DNA of 13,451 nt, from NCBI GenBank assembly GCA_028565715.1, contig JAOXYC010158884.1:1-13451 (forward strand), written 5' to 3'. Below are positions 1-11,400 of this stretch, one piece after another. The DNA comes from Phoronis pallida (lineage: Eukaryota; Phoronida; Phoronidae). The notes under the pieces are model-generated. The model saw only the letters and a program-made list of their open reading frames with translations, was not told the DNA's origin and ran no database searches. Made by a program: the position numbers and the translations under genes. How positions within the stretch are numbered: the first letter of the stretch is position 1; every line of letters begins with the position of its first letter.

Positions 1-1
1 G

Positions 2-79
2 AACTTCGGAGAGTGATTGTTTAAAGTCAACAATGATTTCCTTGGTTTTCGACGCATTGATTTTCATCTTGTTATTAAA
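2..79 (-). mobile_element. Fragment of a LINE-type (non-LTR) reverse transcriptase
   Basis: Read on the minus strand, 26 codons are open from 79 down to the window edge. They contain MKINASKTKEIIVDF, which fits the conserved block (LN..KTKE..VDF) that follows the catalytic YxDD motif in reverse transcriptases of many invertebrate non-LTR retrotransposons. A TAA at 80-82 closes the frame upstream, and no YxDD was seen in the roughly 100 bp before it, so the copy looks 5'-truncated or decayed. The rest would lie left of the window. It is probably a dead insertion. It points the same way as the spliced gene to its right. The call rests on one short motif. Confidence 0.6.
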
Positions 80-814
80 TTACCATGCTTCTCATATTTA
101 TAGTCTTTTTTCTAAGAAAATCATTAATTTTTCATGTACGTAATCATAACAAAATCTCATTGAAGTGTGAAACTGTGACTATAAGTAACTGTTGAATAGA
201 AACCAAATAGATCACCAAAAGTCTTTTGAGAACGTTGACCATTTAAAATTATTTTTAGAATCTCATTTCATTCACAATCCCTTCCATATGCTACAGTAAT
301 CCCAAAAATCTTTATGAAAATGAAATCAAGATATTTGTCCTTTTACTCCAAAGGTCAGTTCTATCAGCTTCCAAGAACGATCTCCAACTCTGGTATTAAT
401 AAAGAAAATCTGGGCAAATTTTGCAAGGCTAGTATAAAGATCCATAAATAAGTGAACTTCACAGGTGCATGCAATAAACACGGATAATGCTGGAAAAGGT
501 TTGACATGCTGAATGCAAATAATTGAGAACCATCTTGATACCAGGCGAGCAACTTACTTGTAACAGGGGTCCTTGATTTCTTGTTTTATATTATTTAAAA
601 TATGGTTATTGCAAAATACTACCTTTTGTATTAAGTATTTATAATACGGTTTATTACAAATGCCACCAAAGGTCAGCTCCAATGTAACCATAGATTTGCT
701 TATTGTTGATGAGAAAATGAAAAAGTAAAGAAAAAAACCCTCCATCTGAGGAGTTAACATGCAGCTATCTTAATTCCCCTTGCCCTTGGCTTGTATTTCT
801 CTATGGTTTTTAAA

Positions 815-880
815 ATAGTTGCACACCTTACTGGCAAGGTAAGGGTTCAATTCCACATCAGCAGACTTAATTTTTCTGTT
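815..880 (+). mobile_element. Possible tRNA-derived SINE remnant (B-box-like)
   Basis: The stretch contains GGTTCAATTCC (about 845-855), which matches the RNA polymerase III B-box consensus GGTTCRANYCC. About 30 bp upstream, TAGTTGCACACC could be a decayed A box, and the spacing suits a tRNA-like head. No full tRNA cloverleaf can be drawn and no poly-A or simple-repeat tail is obvious. It could be a degraded SINE or a chance match in AT-rich DNA. Confidence 0.3.
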
Positions 881-2394
881 TACTCATTCCTTATTGATCC
901 GGGTAATTGTACAGATGCGTAGAAAAGACTGAAAGAATCCTAGACTATCTAAAAATAATTGTTGCCAAAGATGTGTGTTGTGTTGCATGTACTGATGTCA
1001 ATAACCTCAACTAATCATCAGACCATCAGACAAGAACCTAATATGAGTCTGACCCTCTAAAATGAGTTATTACACTTAAACTATAACACTATACTTTTGC
1101 CATTCAGGAAGGTAATTCCATATAAGAAATATGAAATCCTAAAAATCTTATGCGTTTATTTGAGATCCAGCAAGAAAAGAACAAATCACAATGCTGCAAA
1201 AAGCTGCAAGAAATACTACGATACTATAAAAAGATTAAACCAAATCAAACAATAAAACTATTTCCTGTCTGAAATCCTAGACGCTTCATTTTTTATCTTT
1301 CTAAATTTAGCTGCGGTAAATAAATGAGCAACCCCAGGAAAACAACAAATGATTGGAAGAAACTGAAGTGACTGTTTTACTAGATTTTCTTTAAACTTTG
1401 CTAATTAGAATTGATCCCAGCATGTTCTGGTCTGTTTCTAGTAAACTAATGATCTAATTTGATTTAGAAGGTGGATGAGGATTTTTTTCTTTTTTTCTTC
1501 TAATCACAGTCTTATCCGAGTCAAATCAGGCAAGTAAGAGGGTGGTGCTTCCATAAAAGTTAATTTTTAGGGAGTTGTCCCACTCTGATTGGGCCACCCT
1601 ACAGAAAATGGGATAGCCCCCATGGTTATGTGTCTCAAGGCTTGACAAGAATTAATTTACTAACACTTAGAACTTATATTTTGTTCTAAGGGCACAGAGC
1701 AGATTTATATTTTCTCCTAATGAAACAATCATTCCAGCTCAGTTTGCAATTCATTCTTCTGTCTCATCCAAATCAACTACTGCCACTCCCATTTCACATC
1801 TTTCATACAAACTTGCATTTCTGCTCTTTGCAATATAAATTAAAGGCACAAACTGTAATTATTATTTTTAAAAGATCAAACTCTTTACTTAAAACTATTT
1901 TGGAAATTTTAAGTAGAACATTTTTGTAGAAAATTATTTTGCATAAAACTCCAAAAAGTTCTCACATGAAATTGATTATACAAATCTTGCTAAACAGATC
2001 AGTGTAGTTTGAAAGCCAATTTCAATTATTTTTAATATATGCATGAACATTGAAAAAAGACTCAACATGATGGCACATCATTTTGTTGAAAATTGTACTT
2101 TCCACCATCTGGACAAAACAAAGAGCAGAAATGCAAGTCAAAAGTCTAATTACAAAAACACGTTTTCCTACCATTTTAATTACTTATCCCAGTTTGCAAC
2201 GCAGCAAGGATCCAAAACCAGCAACTACTCCAAAAGCAATCAACCTAGTACAGCGAGAAAAAACTGGGAATGCTATAAAGCAGCAGGAAGCGGCACGGCA
2301 CTCTCGCTACCTGACTAAATGCGATAAAAGTAAACAGGTGCGTCTTATCCATTAACGGTTGACAATTGGGGCATCAGGGGAGAACTTGTTGAGG

Positions 2395-2517
2395 AATGTT
2401 GCATTCTGGTTGATATAAGATTCATCCGTTGATCAACCAAGGTAGATAATGAATGTTTTGATTTACAATTCTTTCTCTTTTCAATTCAATCGTTGTAATT
2501 TCTTTCTAGGCAAATAA
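2395..2517 (+). repeat. Diverged direct repeat, copy 1
   Basis: This copy shares an ordered series of blocks with copy 2 at 2565-2702: a GTTGCATTCTGGT start, a GATTCATCC/GATTTATCC block, a TTTTGATTTA block, TTGTTGTAATT-like text, and a TTTCTTTCTAG-CAAATAA end. Small insertions and deletions separate the copies. The start-to-start offset is about 170 bp. The content is non-coding and the origin is unknown: an old tandem duplication or two copies of a small element. Confidence 0.7.
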
Positions 2518-2564
2518 AAAATTGAATTAATTTTTCATGGTAAAAGAGGCACATTGGCACAAGA

Positions 2565-2702
2565 ACGTTGCATTCTGGTCCCTGAAAGATTTATCCATTT
2601 ATCCACCTAGGCGGTGAATGACCTTTTTGATTTATAATGCTTTCAGTTTTGTTATTAATTGTTGTAATTAATGTTGCTATCAATTTCTTTCTAGACAAAT
2701 AA
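2565..2702 (+). repeat. Diverged direct repeat, copy 2
   Basis: Partner of 2395-2517 with the same block order. It is about 15 bp longer because of an insertion around the GTTGTAATTAATGTTGCTATC segment. Both copies end in CTAG followed by a CAAATAA sequence. Confidence 0.7.
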
Positions 2703-5368
2703 CGAATAAAAGTTATTATATGTGGGTTTTGATTTAGAACATATGTTATTGCAATACCACATGTTTTTGGCCAAAATTTTGGACCACTTATAATATCCCA
2801 TTGCCAGACTTCGAAAATATTAAATATTAACCAAATATGCCAATGATAAGAAGATTAGGCATACATTTATTGAACTCAGTTTTCTTTGCTTGCAACAAAA
2901 TAAAAGCTAATGAATTGGGATAAAGAGCACACTTCCTTGGCCTCTTTGATGAATGAAAAAAACATTGCTACTATTTATGTCTCAGACTATTGAGACAAGA
3001 CTGATGTATGAATATGGTGCAACATCCTACAACTATTGTTTAAAAATAACTAATATTGGATGAGGGCTGGTGAGATGAGATTTTGTGTTTTTGTAAACAA
3101 ATGTTAAGCTTGAGTGCCTAAGAGTACTGTTTCCCTCAATTATTTGAAGATTCTTTAAAATGAATAAGGTAATAGCATTATTAACTTGAGATAGTACATG
3201 TATAAAAGTTTCATTAAATTCTGTTCATAATGCCCCTAAATCAATGATACAGCCAATAAATTTCAGTATACACAAGGAAATTGTTGCAATAACATTTCAT
3301 ACATCAATTCTCAATTTAGAACGTCTTTTACCTCCAATACACAACAAGCCAAGGTATAAACCCTATGAAATCACCTACCTATGATATATATGATACCACA
3401 GCCTAATGTTAATATAGGAAATGCAGGTAATATAAAGGCTGACCTATTTTTTCAATAACATAGTACATATCTCATCACAAAATGTAGTTCATAGGTAATT
3501 GAAACTCAGTTTAAGTAGGTCAAAATCTCTTATGTCTCTTATCATTTGCAGAAAAGTATCATACCATTGCAACCAATGAAAATGATAAAATGACAAATAT
3601 TTCAAAAGTTGACATTCTTATCATTTCTTAAATGCATAAACAATAGAAAACTCAAAATATCTAAGACAGATATTGTTATGAATCAAAATTCAACAAATTA
3701 AAATATAGGAAGTGTATAGAACAGTTGTTGTCTAGCAAGATGGTTCTCTTGTGAAAGTAAAGTTGATTGGACAAATGTGACCATCAGCTTTGTGTGACTA
3801 ATTTTAAAAACTTGCGACTAAAATTTCAAATGTTTTGATAGTTTGCCATAGATTTTGAAAGTTCATATAGCAGTGAACCAGCTTGCAAATGTTTTAAAGC
3901 TTGCAATGAAAGGTTCATAAAACCAGTGCAATAGATTTTTAATGAATTTAAAATGTTGCAATATATTTTAAACCGGAATAACACAAAGTTGATACTCACA
4001 GTGTAACACACCTTAAGCACAATGAACATCCACAATATCTATAACACCAACACCTGATTTATATTGATTGAGAAGTTTTCCAAACAGGTGATAAAATGTA
4101 TTAAAGTTTTCTAGTGCTTAGCCAATCGGATCAATTACAAGCCATTATTTATATTGCTGTGTGATACATTGTTGTCATACAATTTTTGTTAGAAATTATC
4201 CTAATTTGAATAGTTGTTTGTCAAATTCTTAAATTTGTGCATATGAATTTGTCGAAAAAGATAAGCACAGATAAAAGTTTTAAAATAAATTTTCATTTTG
4301 AATTTTCTGAAATGATTGGTGTCCTAGAAGTGAATGTTCATATTGTGCAGAAAACATGCAAAAAGTAAAGAAAACTTACCTTTAAAAAATATAAGTTCCC
4401 ATGAGAGCTCTCAACATTTTTATTTCAAGTTGCTTTGAATTCGTTAGGATATAAACACCATAAAATTCACAACTGTTAGTTTTGTAAGTATAAACAGTTA
4501 TTTGTAAATATGTTAAATAAAAATAAAGTTCGATTAATAACATTTCTTTTCAGTACATTAAAACAAAAAGGTTAACTTTTAGTAAAAAAATGTTCAAAAT
4601 GAGAAAAATTCAAAAATATATTGTCACCCTCCTATGAAAAAACAACAATGATTTTGTGTATGTTCTAGTAAGAACACGACTAAACCATGTGTTTCAGAAT
4701 ACACCTAGAACTCTCCTCTAAAGGAGACACGAAAATGGTGCAAATGGAGGAAGTCACCTTCATTTCCAGCAGAGGATCAGTGTTCATACGGACAAAAAGA
4801 ACAATTTGTGCAACATGTCAACCACATTTCGGTTTTAGGATTCAGAAAACTTGAACTAAAGAAACTCAACCCATGAAGAGAAAACCTAATTGTGAAAATG
4901 TGAATAATCTAAAGAACTAGGAAGTGAATAGTACTCTGCAATCAGACAATATTGGTGCATAAGAAACGACCCAAGACCAGGAACATTTATTGCGCAAAGT
5001 TAATTCTTAAGACAAAAGAGGACAAAACATACACAATAAGAAACAAATGAAACAAGTTGAAAAAAAAGAAAACAGAAGAATATTGTATTTATTACCATTT
5101 TAATAAAATATGATTCAACTCGATCCAATCCAATTCAATAACGAAATACTTGAATGTTTTGAAATATCCAAATTAATTTTTTTTTAATTGACCATTTCAA
5201 TCTCAAAATAATTAATGAATTGTGGTTCTAGGCATTAAAACCTCAGTTCAATATTTTATCAAATAAGAACAATACATTTTGACTATTTTTTAAAATTAAA
5301 AACATAATTGTTTTGTTTCATATATCAATTAAAATTATTTCGTTTTCAACTGAAAATGATCAACGTAC

Positions 5369-5479
5369 CCTTTCTTCAGCTTCCCTCATTTTGCGCTTAC
5401 GCTCTTTCTCCGCCTCTTCACGAGCCTCAGCTTCACGTGCCTCAGCCTCTTCCTCCTCCTGCATACGACGACGACGATC
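5369..5479 (-). CDS. 111-nt exon: Glu/Arg/Lys charged helix
   Basis: Encodes 37 residues in phase 0: DRRRRMQEEEE, then two EAEAR-like repeats, and an end EKERKRKMREAEER. The acceptor is GTGAATTTTTAG and the donor AGG|GTACGTTG. Dense alternating Glu and Arg/Lys predicts a single charged alpha helix or coiled coil. The style resembles the tropomyosin-binding part of troponin T or the N-terminal extension of molluscan or arthropod troponin I, but also other Glu/Arg-rich cytoskeletal proteins. It is the last exon I can recognise; the following one is not found within 5.3 kb. Confidence 0.88.
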
Positions 5480-8400
5480 CTAAAAATTCACAAGAACTTT
5501 TGAATCTTCGTGAAAGAAGTCAAAAATGAATGGTGAAGACATCAATGGTGTACACAATTACCCTGAATCAATAAGTAGGTGGGTCAGTTTTGGCCACTGG
5601 ACCATTTTTGTTAAAAGACAAAATTTTAACCTTTCCCAGTTAAAGGTGAACAAATGGCAAAAAGAGAAATTGGACTGACAAAAAAATTAGAAGTGAATGT
5701 AAATAGTTCAAAGAATTGCAGCCAAAAATTTAGAACTATTGATAATTCATATTCAATAGTTTTAAACAGTTCCATTTTGTTAAATTAAAATAAAATAAAC
5801 TTCGTAATTGCTTTTAATGGAATCTGAATGAGAAGCTGGTAGCGCTGTAACAAATGCGGCTCCACTGATTTGAGAATGTGATTTGACTGAACAGTTCTGC
5901 AACCTCGGATAATAATCGTTGTAAAGCGCTTTATAATTGTAAAAAGTACTGACCGCAGCCTCTTTTTGTTTTCGTTCCTCCTCAGCAGCTTGCTCTGCTG
6001 CAGAGTCATCTTCTGCTTCTGGTTCAGCAGGTGTCTGAAATATTATTCTTAGATTAGTCAAAAGCATTTGATTACATAATGAAATATTATTTATAGATTA
6101 CTCAAAGGCATTTGATAACATTTTATAAATGTTTTCACAAAATATATTATAGAATATACAACATTTTTTACAATTGCATTAGCATGGTCCAAATTATTTA
6201 GCTTACCTTTCTTTTTTAACAAGTATGAATGCAAATTAATATTTTCTAAGCATCTGGTCTTGTGAAAAATTAGACATATACTTATTGCACGATTTACATT
6301 AACCAACTCAGAATTACTTGGCAGACCTAAAGAAATACACACCCCAAAAACAAAATCTAAATAAATAATAAATACCAATCAATTTTTATAAAAAAATAAA
6401 AGGCCAATGGAAGGATAAAAAACTATGTCTCTTTAAGGCTGAAACTGAAAGAAAAACACTACAATATACCTACAGGAACAGATAAAAACAAAAGAATGGC
6501 CACTATTTTTGACAATTCATTATAAGAATAAAACATATTCTTTTAATGTAAAACAATATGGGTAAACTTAATTGGATAAACATAATAACAAAACATATAT
6601 TACAAGAACAAGGAAAATGCAAAAACATGCTTATAAAACATAAATGTTGAGAACGTATATAGCAACCGATGGTATATCAGCAAGGGGAGGGAAAAGTTGT
6701 GATACCTCAGCGGGAGTTTCTGGTTCGGGAGCGGGAGCTGGAGCTGAATCCACATCATCATCCATTTGACGTCGACGTCTGCGGCGGGCAGCAGCGGAAT
6801 CCTGGAATAGCAGCGTTCACAAACATGCAGCACAATACAACGGTGATATTACATGGGTTAATATAAACAATGATGAATTTGAATAACATTGTTAAAACAA
6901 GTAGTAATAACTTTGTGTTATATGGTTATTGAACAAGTTATTGGCAAATGATGAGTTAGTGATATTCAGTTTGTCCACACTCAGCTTTTGACCAATAATG
7001 AGGTCGGTAAGCATACTGTACATTTTCAAATTTTGCGATGACATAAATCCAAGACCAACATAAATTTAATCAATTATCTCATAAAAATATCCACATTTCA
7101 CAATCAAAATTGGCCAATGACAGGTTTATTATTAAAATATTGCTACTCACTCGAACAAAGTCATATGCTTAGTGTGTGCAAACTAAAAAACATTTTTATT
7201 AGTTTTCAGACAAATAATCTAACAAAGATAATGTTGATGAACCCCAAAAATTAGAAATGTTCCATCAAACTATCTTGTTCGAAAACATGTCTGAACTTTA
7301 AAGTGAAAAACATGTTAGGAGCTGTAAAAGGCATGAGGATAGTTATTCAGCTTTTTAACAATGTTTTTAGAACTCTCAATAAAAAGCGCAAACAATGGTT
7401 GATTGTACCACAGACTCTATAGTACAGTGTTATAGAATCCGTGATTGTATATAACAGAAGATATTCATAGCATCTCCTCAACAAACCATTACAGAAGGGA
7501 TTTACGAGTTTATGGGATAACCAATCATTGATTCATAGATATGTCATCCACATAGTGTCTTTTAAGAAAAATCATTCCTAGATTACTAAAAGGCATTTGA
7601 TTTAAAAAAAACTATGATTTACTTTATTTTCAAGTATAATTTAAAAATATAAAACCTGAAGCTTCACAAAAATAGTACAATCAGCAATCACTTAACTAAC
7701 AAGTGTATGTTATACTTGGCAAGTTTTTAATAAAAATGTTGCTTGAATGGTGAATTTGGTGAGGTTGCTTAAGAAAATAGCCTAAATTTAAAACATTGTT
7801 AAATGAAAAAACAAAATTGTGTATACGTTTTACTTTAAAAACCTTCATCAACAGAACCAAAGTATAACCACTGTAAAACCTCCAATATGTAAGCCTGTAT
7901 TTAAATCTCTTTTCTTATATTTATCTTATTCTAGATAATTGTTTTGATGTTTTTAAAAGCTAAATTTAACTTAACATTATCTATATCAAAAAAAAAAGTT
8001 CTGGCACATTTACAAACAATTACAGCAGCAATCATGAACAGAACTGAATCATTCAATGAACAAGTTATATTTTAACAAGTGTGTTAATTTACCTCTACTG
8101 GCTCCTCGACGGGAGGTGGTGTGGGAAGCTGATATCATAAAAATAAGATGATAAGCTTTATAGATCACATTCTTTTAAATAATTAGTCATACAGCAAACA
8201 TGAGAAAAATTTATCCACACTGTAATTTACTTTTTTATTTCATACAGTGAAAAAGTTTTGATTCAATATTTTATATTAAAATCTATCGGTGTCATGCAAT
8301 GATTTTAAAAAGAACAATCTCAATTTCTAAATCCTTCGCTCAAAGTCAAGTTCCTTTTTAAGTTTTTCTTCGTCGAATTGATTTCTTAATTTCATACAAA

Positions 8401-11400
8401 AACACAGCGAGTTTGGAACAAAAATAAAATGAATCACTCATGGAACAAGTTAATGTTTTATGCAGAGCCTAAAGCGTACTTTACCTCTTCTGGCTCTTCC
8501 ACGGGAGGTGGTGTGGGAGGCTGATGTTATGAAAATAAGATGAAAAGCTGTTTAACTCAAGGCTTTTTGAATCAGTATTTATAGAAAGAACAATTCAATT
8601 ACATTATCAATTGTTTTTTAAGACATTGAAATAATTATTCAATCTTCATTTAATGAAAAGATTTTATTTCAAATTTTATCACTGCCATGCAATATATACA
8701 CAGCAATCTCAAAATTCTTCTCCAAATACCAAGTTCATTTTTTAAAGTTTTTCAAGTTTTTTTTCCTTATCTTTGACTTAATCTTTTATGCTTCACAAAA
8801 AACCAGCAGGTTCTGAACAAAAAAATGAATCACTCATGAAACAAGTAAATGAGTTATGCCGAGCATTAAGCGTACTTTACCTCTTCTGGCTCTTCCACGG
8901 GAGGTGGTGTGGGAGGCTGATGTTATTAAAATAAGATGAAAAGCTTTTAAACCCATGGTTTTTTGAATCATTACTCATAGAACAATTTACGTTAACTATA
9001 AATTTTGTTTTTAAATTAAAATTCAAACATTGAAATAACTATTCAACCTCCATTCAATGAAAGATTTAATATCAAATTTTATCACTGCCATGCAATATAT
9101 ACACAACAATCTCAAAATTCTTCTCCAAATGCCAAGTTCATTTTCTAAAGTTTTTAAGTTTGTTTTTCTTATCTTCGACTTAATTATTTAAGCTTCACAA
9201 AAAACAGCAAGTTCTGAACAAAAAAATGAAACAAGTAAATGAGTTATGCCGAGCATGAAGCTTAAATTACCTCTTCTGGCTCTTCCACAGGAGGTGGTGT
9301 GGGAGGCTGATGTTGCAAAAATAAGATGAAAAGCCTTTAAACAATGTACTTACACTTTAAATTTTTTTTTAAATTAAATTTCAAACATTGAAATTATTGC
9401 TCAACCTTCATTCAATGAAATAATTTTATATCAAATTTTATCACTGCCATGCAATATATACACAGCAATCTCAAAATTCTTCTCCAAATGACAAGTTCAT
9501 TTTTTATTTAAACGTTTTTCAAGTTTGTTTACCTTATCTTCCACTTAAATTTTTAAGCTTCACAAAAAAAACAGCGAGTTCTGAACCAAAAATGAATCAC
9601 TCATGAAGTAAATGAGTTATGCTGAGCATGAACCGTAATTTACCTCTTCTGGTTCTTCCACGGGAGGTGGTGTGGGAGGCTGATGTTATAAAAATAAGAT
9701 GAAAAGCTGTTCAACTCATGGTTTTTTTAATCATTACTCATAGAACAATTTACATACACTATAAATTGTTTTTTTTTAAATTAAATTTCAAACATTGAAA
9801 TAATTGCTCAACATTCATTCAATGAAATATTTTATTTCAAAATTTATCACTGCCATGCATATATACACAACAATCTCAAATTCTTCTCCAAATGCCAAGT
9901 TAATTTTCTTAAGTTTTGCAAGTTTGTTTTCCTATCTTCGACTTAATCTTTAAACTTCACAAAAAACCAGCAAGTTTTGAACAAAAAAAATGAATCACTC
10001 ATGAAACAAGTAAATGAGTTGTGCTGAGCATGAAGCAAAATTTACCTCTTCTGGTTCTTCCACGGGAGGTGGTGTGGGAGGCTGATGTTATAAAAATAAG
10101 AAGAAAAGCCTTTAAACTCATGATTTTTTTAATCATTACTCATAGAACAATATATGTATACTATAATTTTTTTTTTTAAATAAAATTTCAAACATTGAAA
10201 TAATTCTTCAACCCTCATTAAATTAAATTATTTTATTTTAAATGTTATCACTGCCATGCAATATATACAAAAAAATCGTGAAATTCTCCATTTTCTAAAG
10301 TTTTTCAAGTTTGTTTTACTCATCTTTGACTTAATGTTTTAAGCTTCACAAAAAACCAGCAAGTTCTGAACAGAAAAATGAATCACTCATGAAATAAGTA
10401 AATGAGTTATGCCGAGCATGAAGCACAATTTACCTCTTCTGGCTCTTCCATGGGAGGTGGTGTGGGAGGCTGATATCATAAAAATAAGATAAGCCTGTCA
10501 TTTTTTGAATTATTATTCATAGAACACATAATTACTCACACTTATATTTTGATTTGAAGAACATTAGATTTTTAAACAATAATAAGTTTCTCAATCTTGA
10601 TACGATTCAAAATATTTTATGTCAAATATTGTCATTGTCATGCAATGATTACAGAATAATCTCAATTTCAAAATTCTTCTCCAAATTTCTCTTTTGACTT
10701 GAATCCTTAAGGTTTCTTAAAGACACAGCAATTTCGGAAAAAAATGCCGATCATGAAGCATAATTTACCTCTTCTGGTTCTTCAACGGGAGGTGGTGTGG
10801 GAGGCTGATGTTATGAAAATAAGATAGTAAGCTTTGTAGCTAGTGGTTTTCTTAAATTATTAGTCATAGAACAAAAAAAATCACATTATCACACACTGTA
10901 TTACTTTAAAGAAATGAAATTTCAAACAATGAAAAGATTATTCAATCTTGATTCAAGATTTTTTTTTGAATTCGTTTGTCCAGCATTATAATTGTAACAA
11001 TCTCAAAGTCTAAATTCTCCAATTTTAATTTCTAAAGTTTGTTTTCTTCTTAAATTTGATTTCTTACATTTCTTTATTAAAAAAGCAGCAATTATTTTAA
11101 CAAAAATCAAATTGCTCACACATTGAACAAGTAAGTGCGATAAGAAGCGTAATTTACCTCTTCTGGTTCTTCCACGGGAGGTGGTGTGTGAGGCTGATGT
11201 TATAAAAATAAGATATAACTTAAGTAAGCTCTGTTAGCTCATGACTTTTTGAACTATTAGTCATAGAACAAAAAAAAATACATTATCACACACTGTAGTA
11301 TTTTAAAGAAATGAAATTTCAAACAATGAAAAGGTTATTCAATCTTGATTCAAGACTTTGTTTCAAATTCTGTTAGTGTTCAGCATTACGGTTGTAACAA

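Larger units (their letters stand above)
80..5368. other. Long AT-rich non-coding stretch
   Basis: About 5.3 kb lie beyond the donor of the last recognised exon (ac at 5367-5368, minus-strand GT). No minus-strand exon continuing the Glu/Arg-rich protein could be found. The stretch may be one long intron of the same gene, or the gene may continue outside the window. The open frames here are short, AT-biased and unlike known proteins. The only structure I can support is the SINE-like B box near 850 and the direct repeats at 2395-2702. Slightly GC-richer patches at about 1500-1650, 2190-2400 and 4680-5000 stand out from the background. Confidence 0.6.

Noticed and set aside
364-760. Minus-strand ORFs of 62 and 68 codons
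   Set aside because: Phe/Leu/Ile-rich translations typical of AT-rich non-coding DNA, with no motif.
2043-2355. Two overlapping plus-strand ORFs of about 90 codons
   Set aside because: Low-complexity Asn/Ser/Lys-rich translations with no recognisable family. At most the 2205-2337 part is exon-like and it is kept only as a finding.
3826-4035. 69-codon minus-strand ORF
   Set aside because: Chance open frame of AT-rich composition, with no domain or splice context.
4373-4420. Perfect GTAAGT donor on the minus strand at 4373-4378
   Set aside because: The preceding sequence has stops in two frames, and the third gives a short peptide unlike the charged helix expected. No convincing acceptor was seen.
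6091-6378. 95-codon minus-strand ORF
   Set aside because: It lies within the intron between the 96- and 81-nt exons, has no recognisable motif and would interrupt the well-supported phase-0 chain.
7151-7182. 32-nt exon-like segment with TTTTTTAG acceptor and GTGAGT donor on the minus strand
   Set aside because: The length is not a multiple of three and would shift the frame between two phase-0 exons. The sequence has none of the Pro/Glu/Arg character of the gene.
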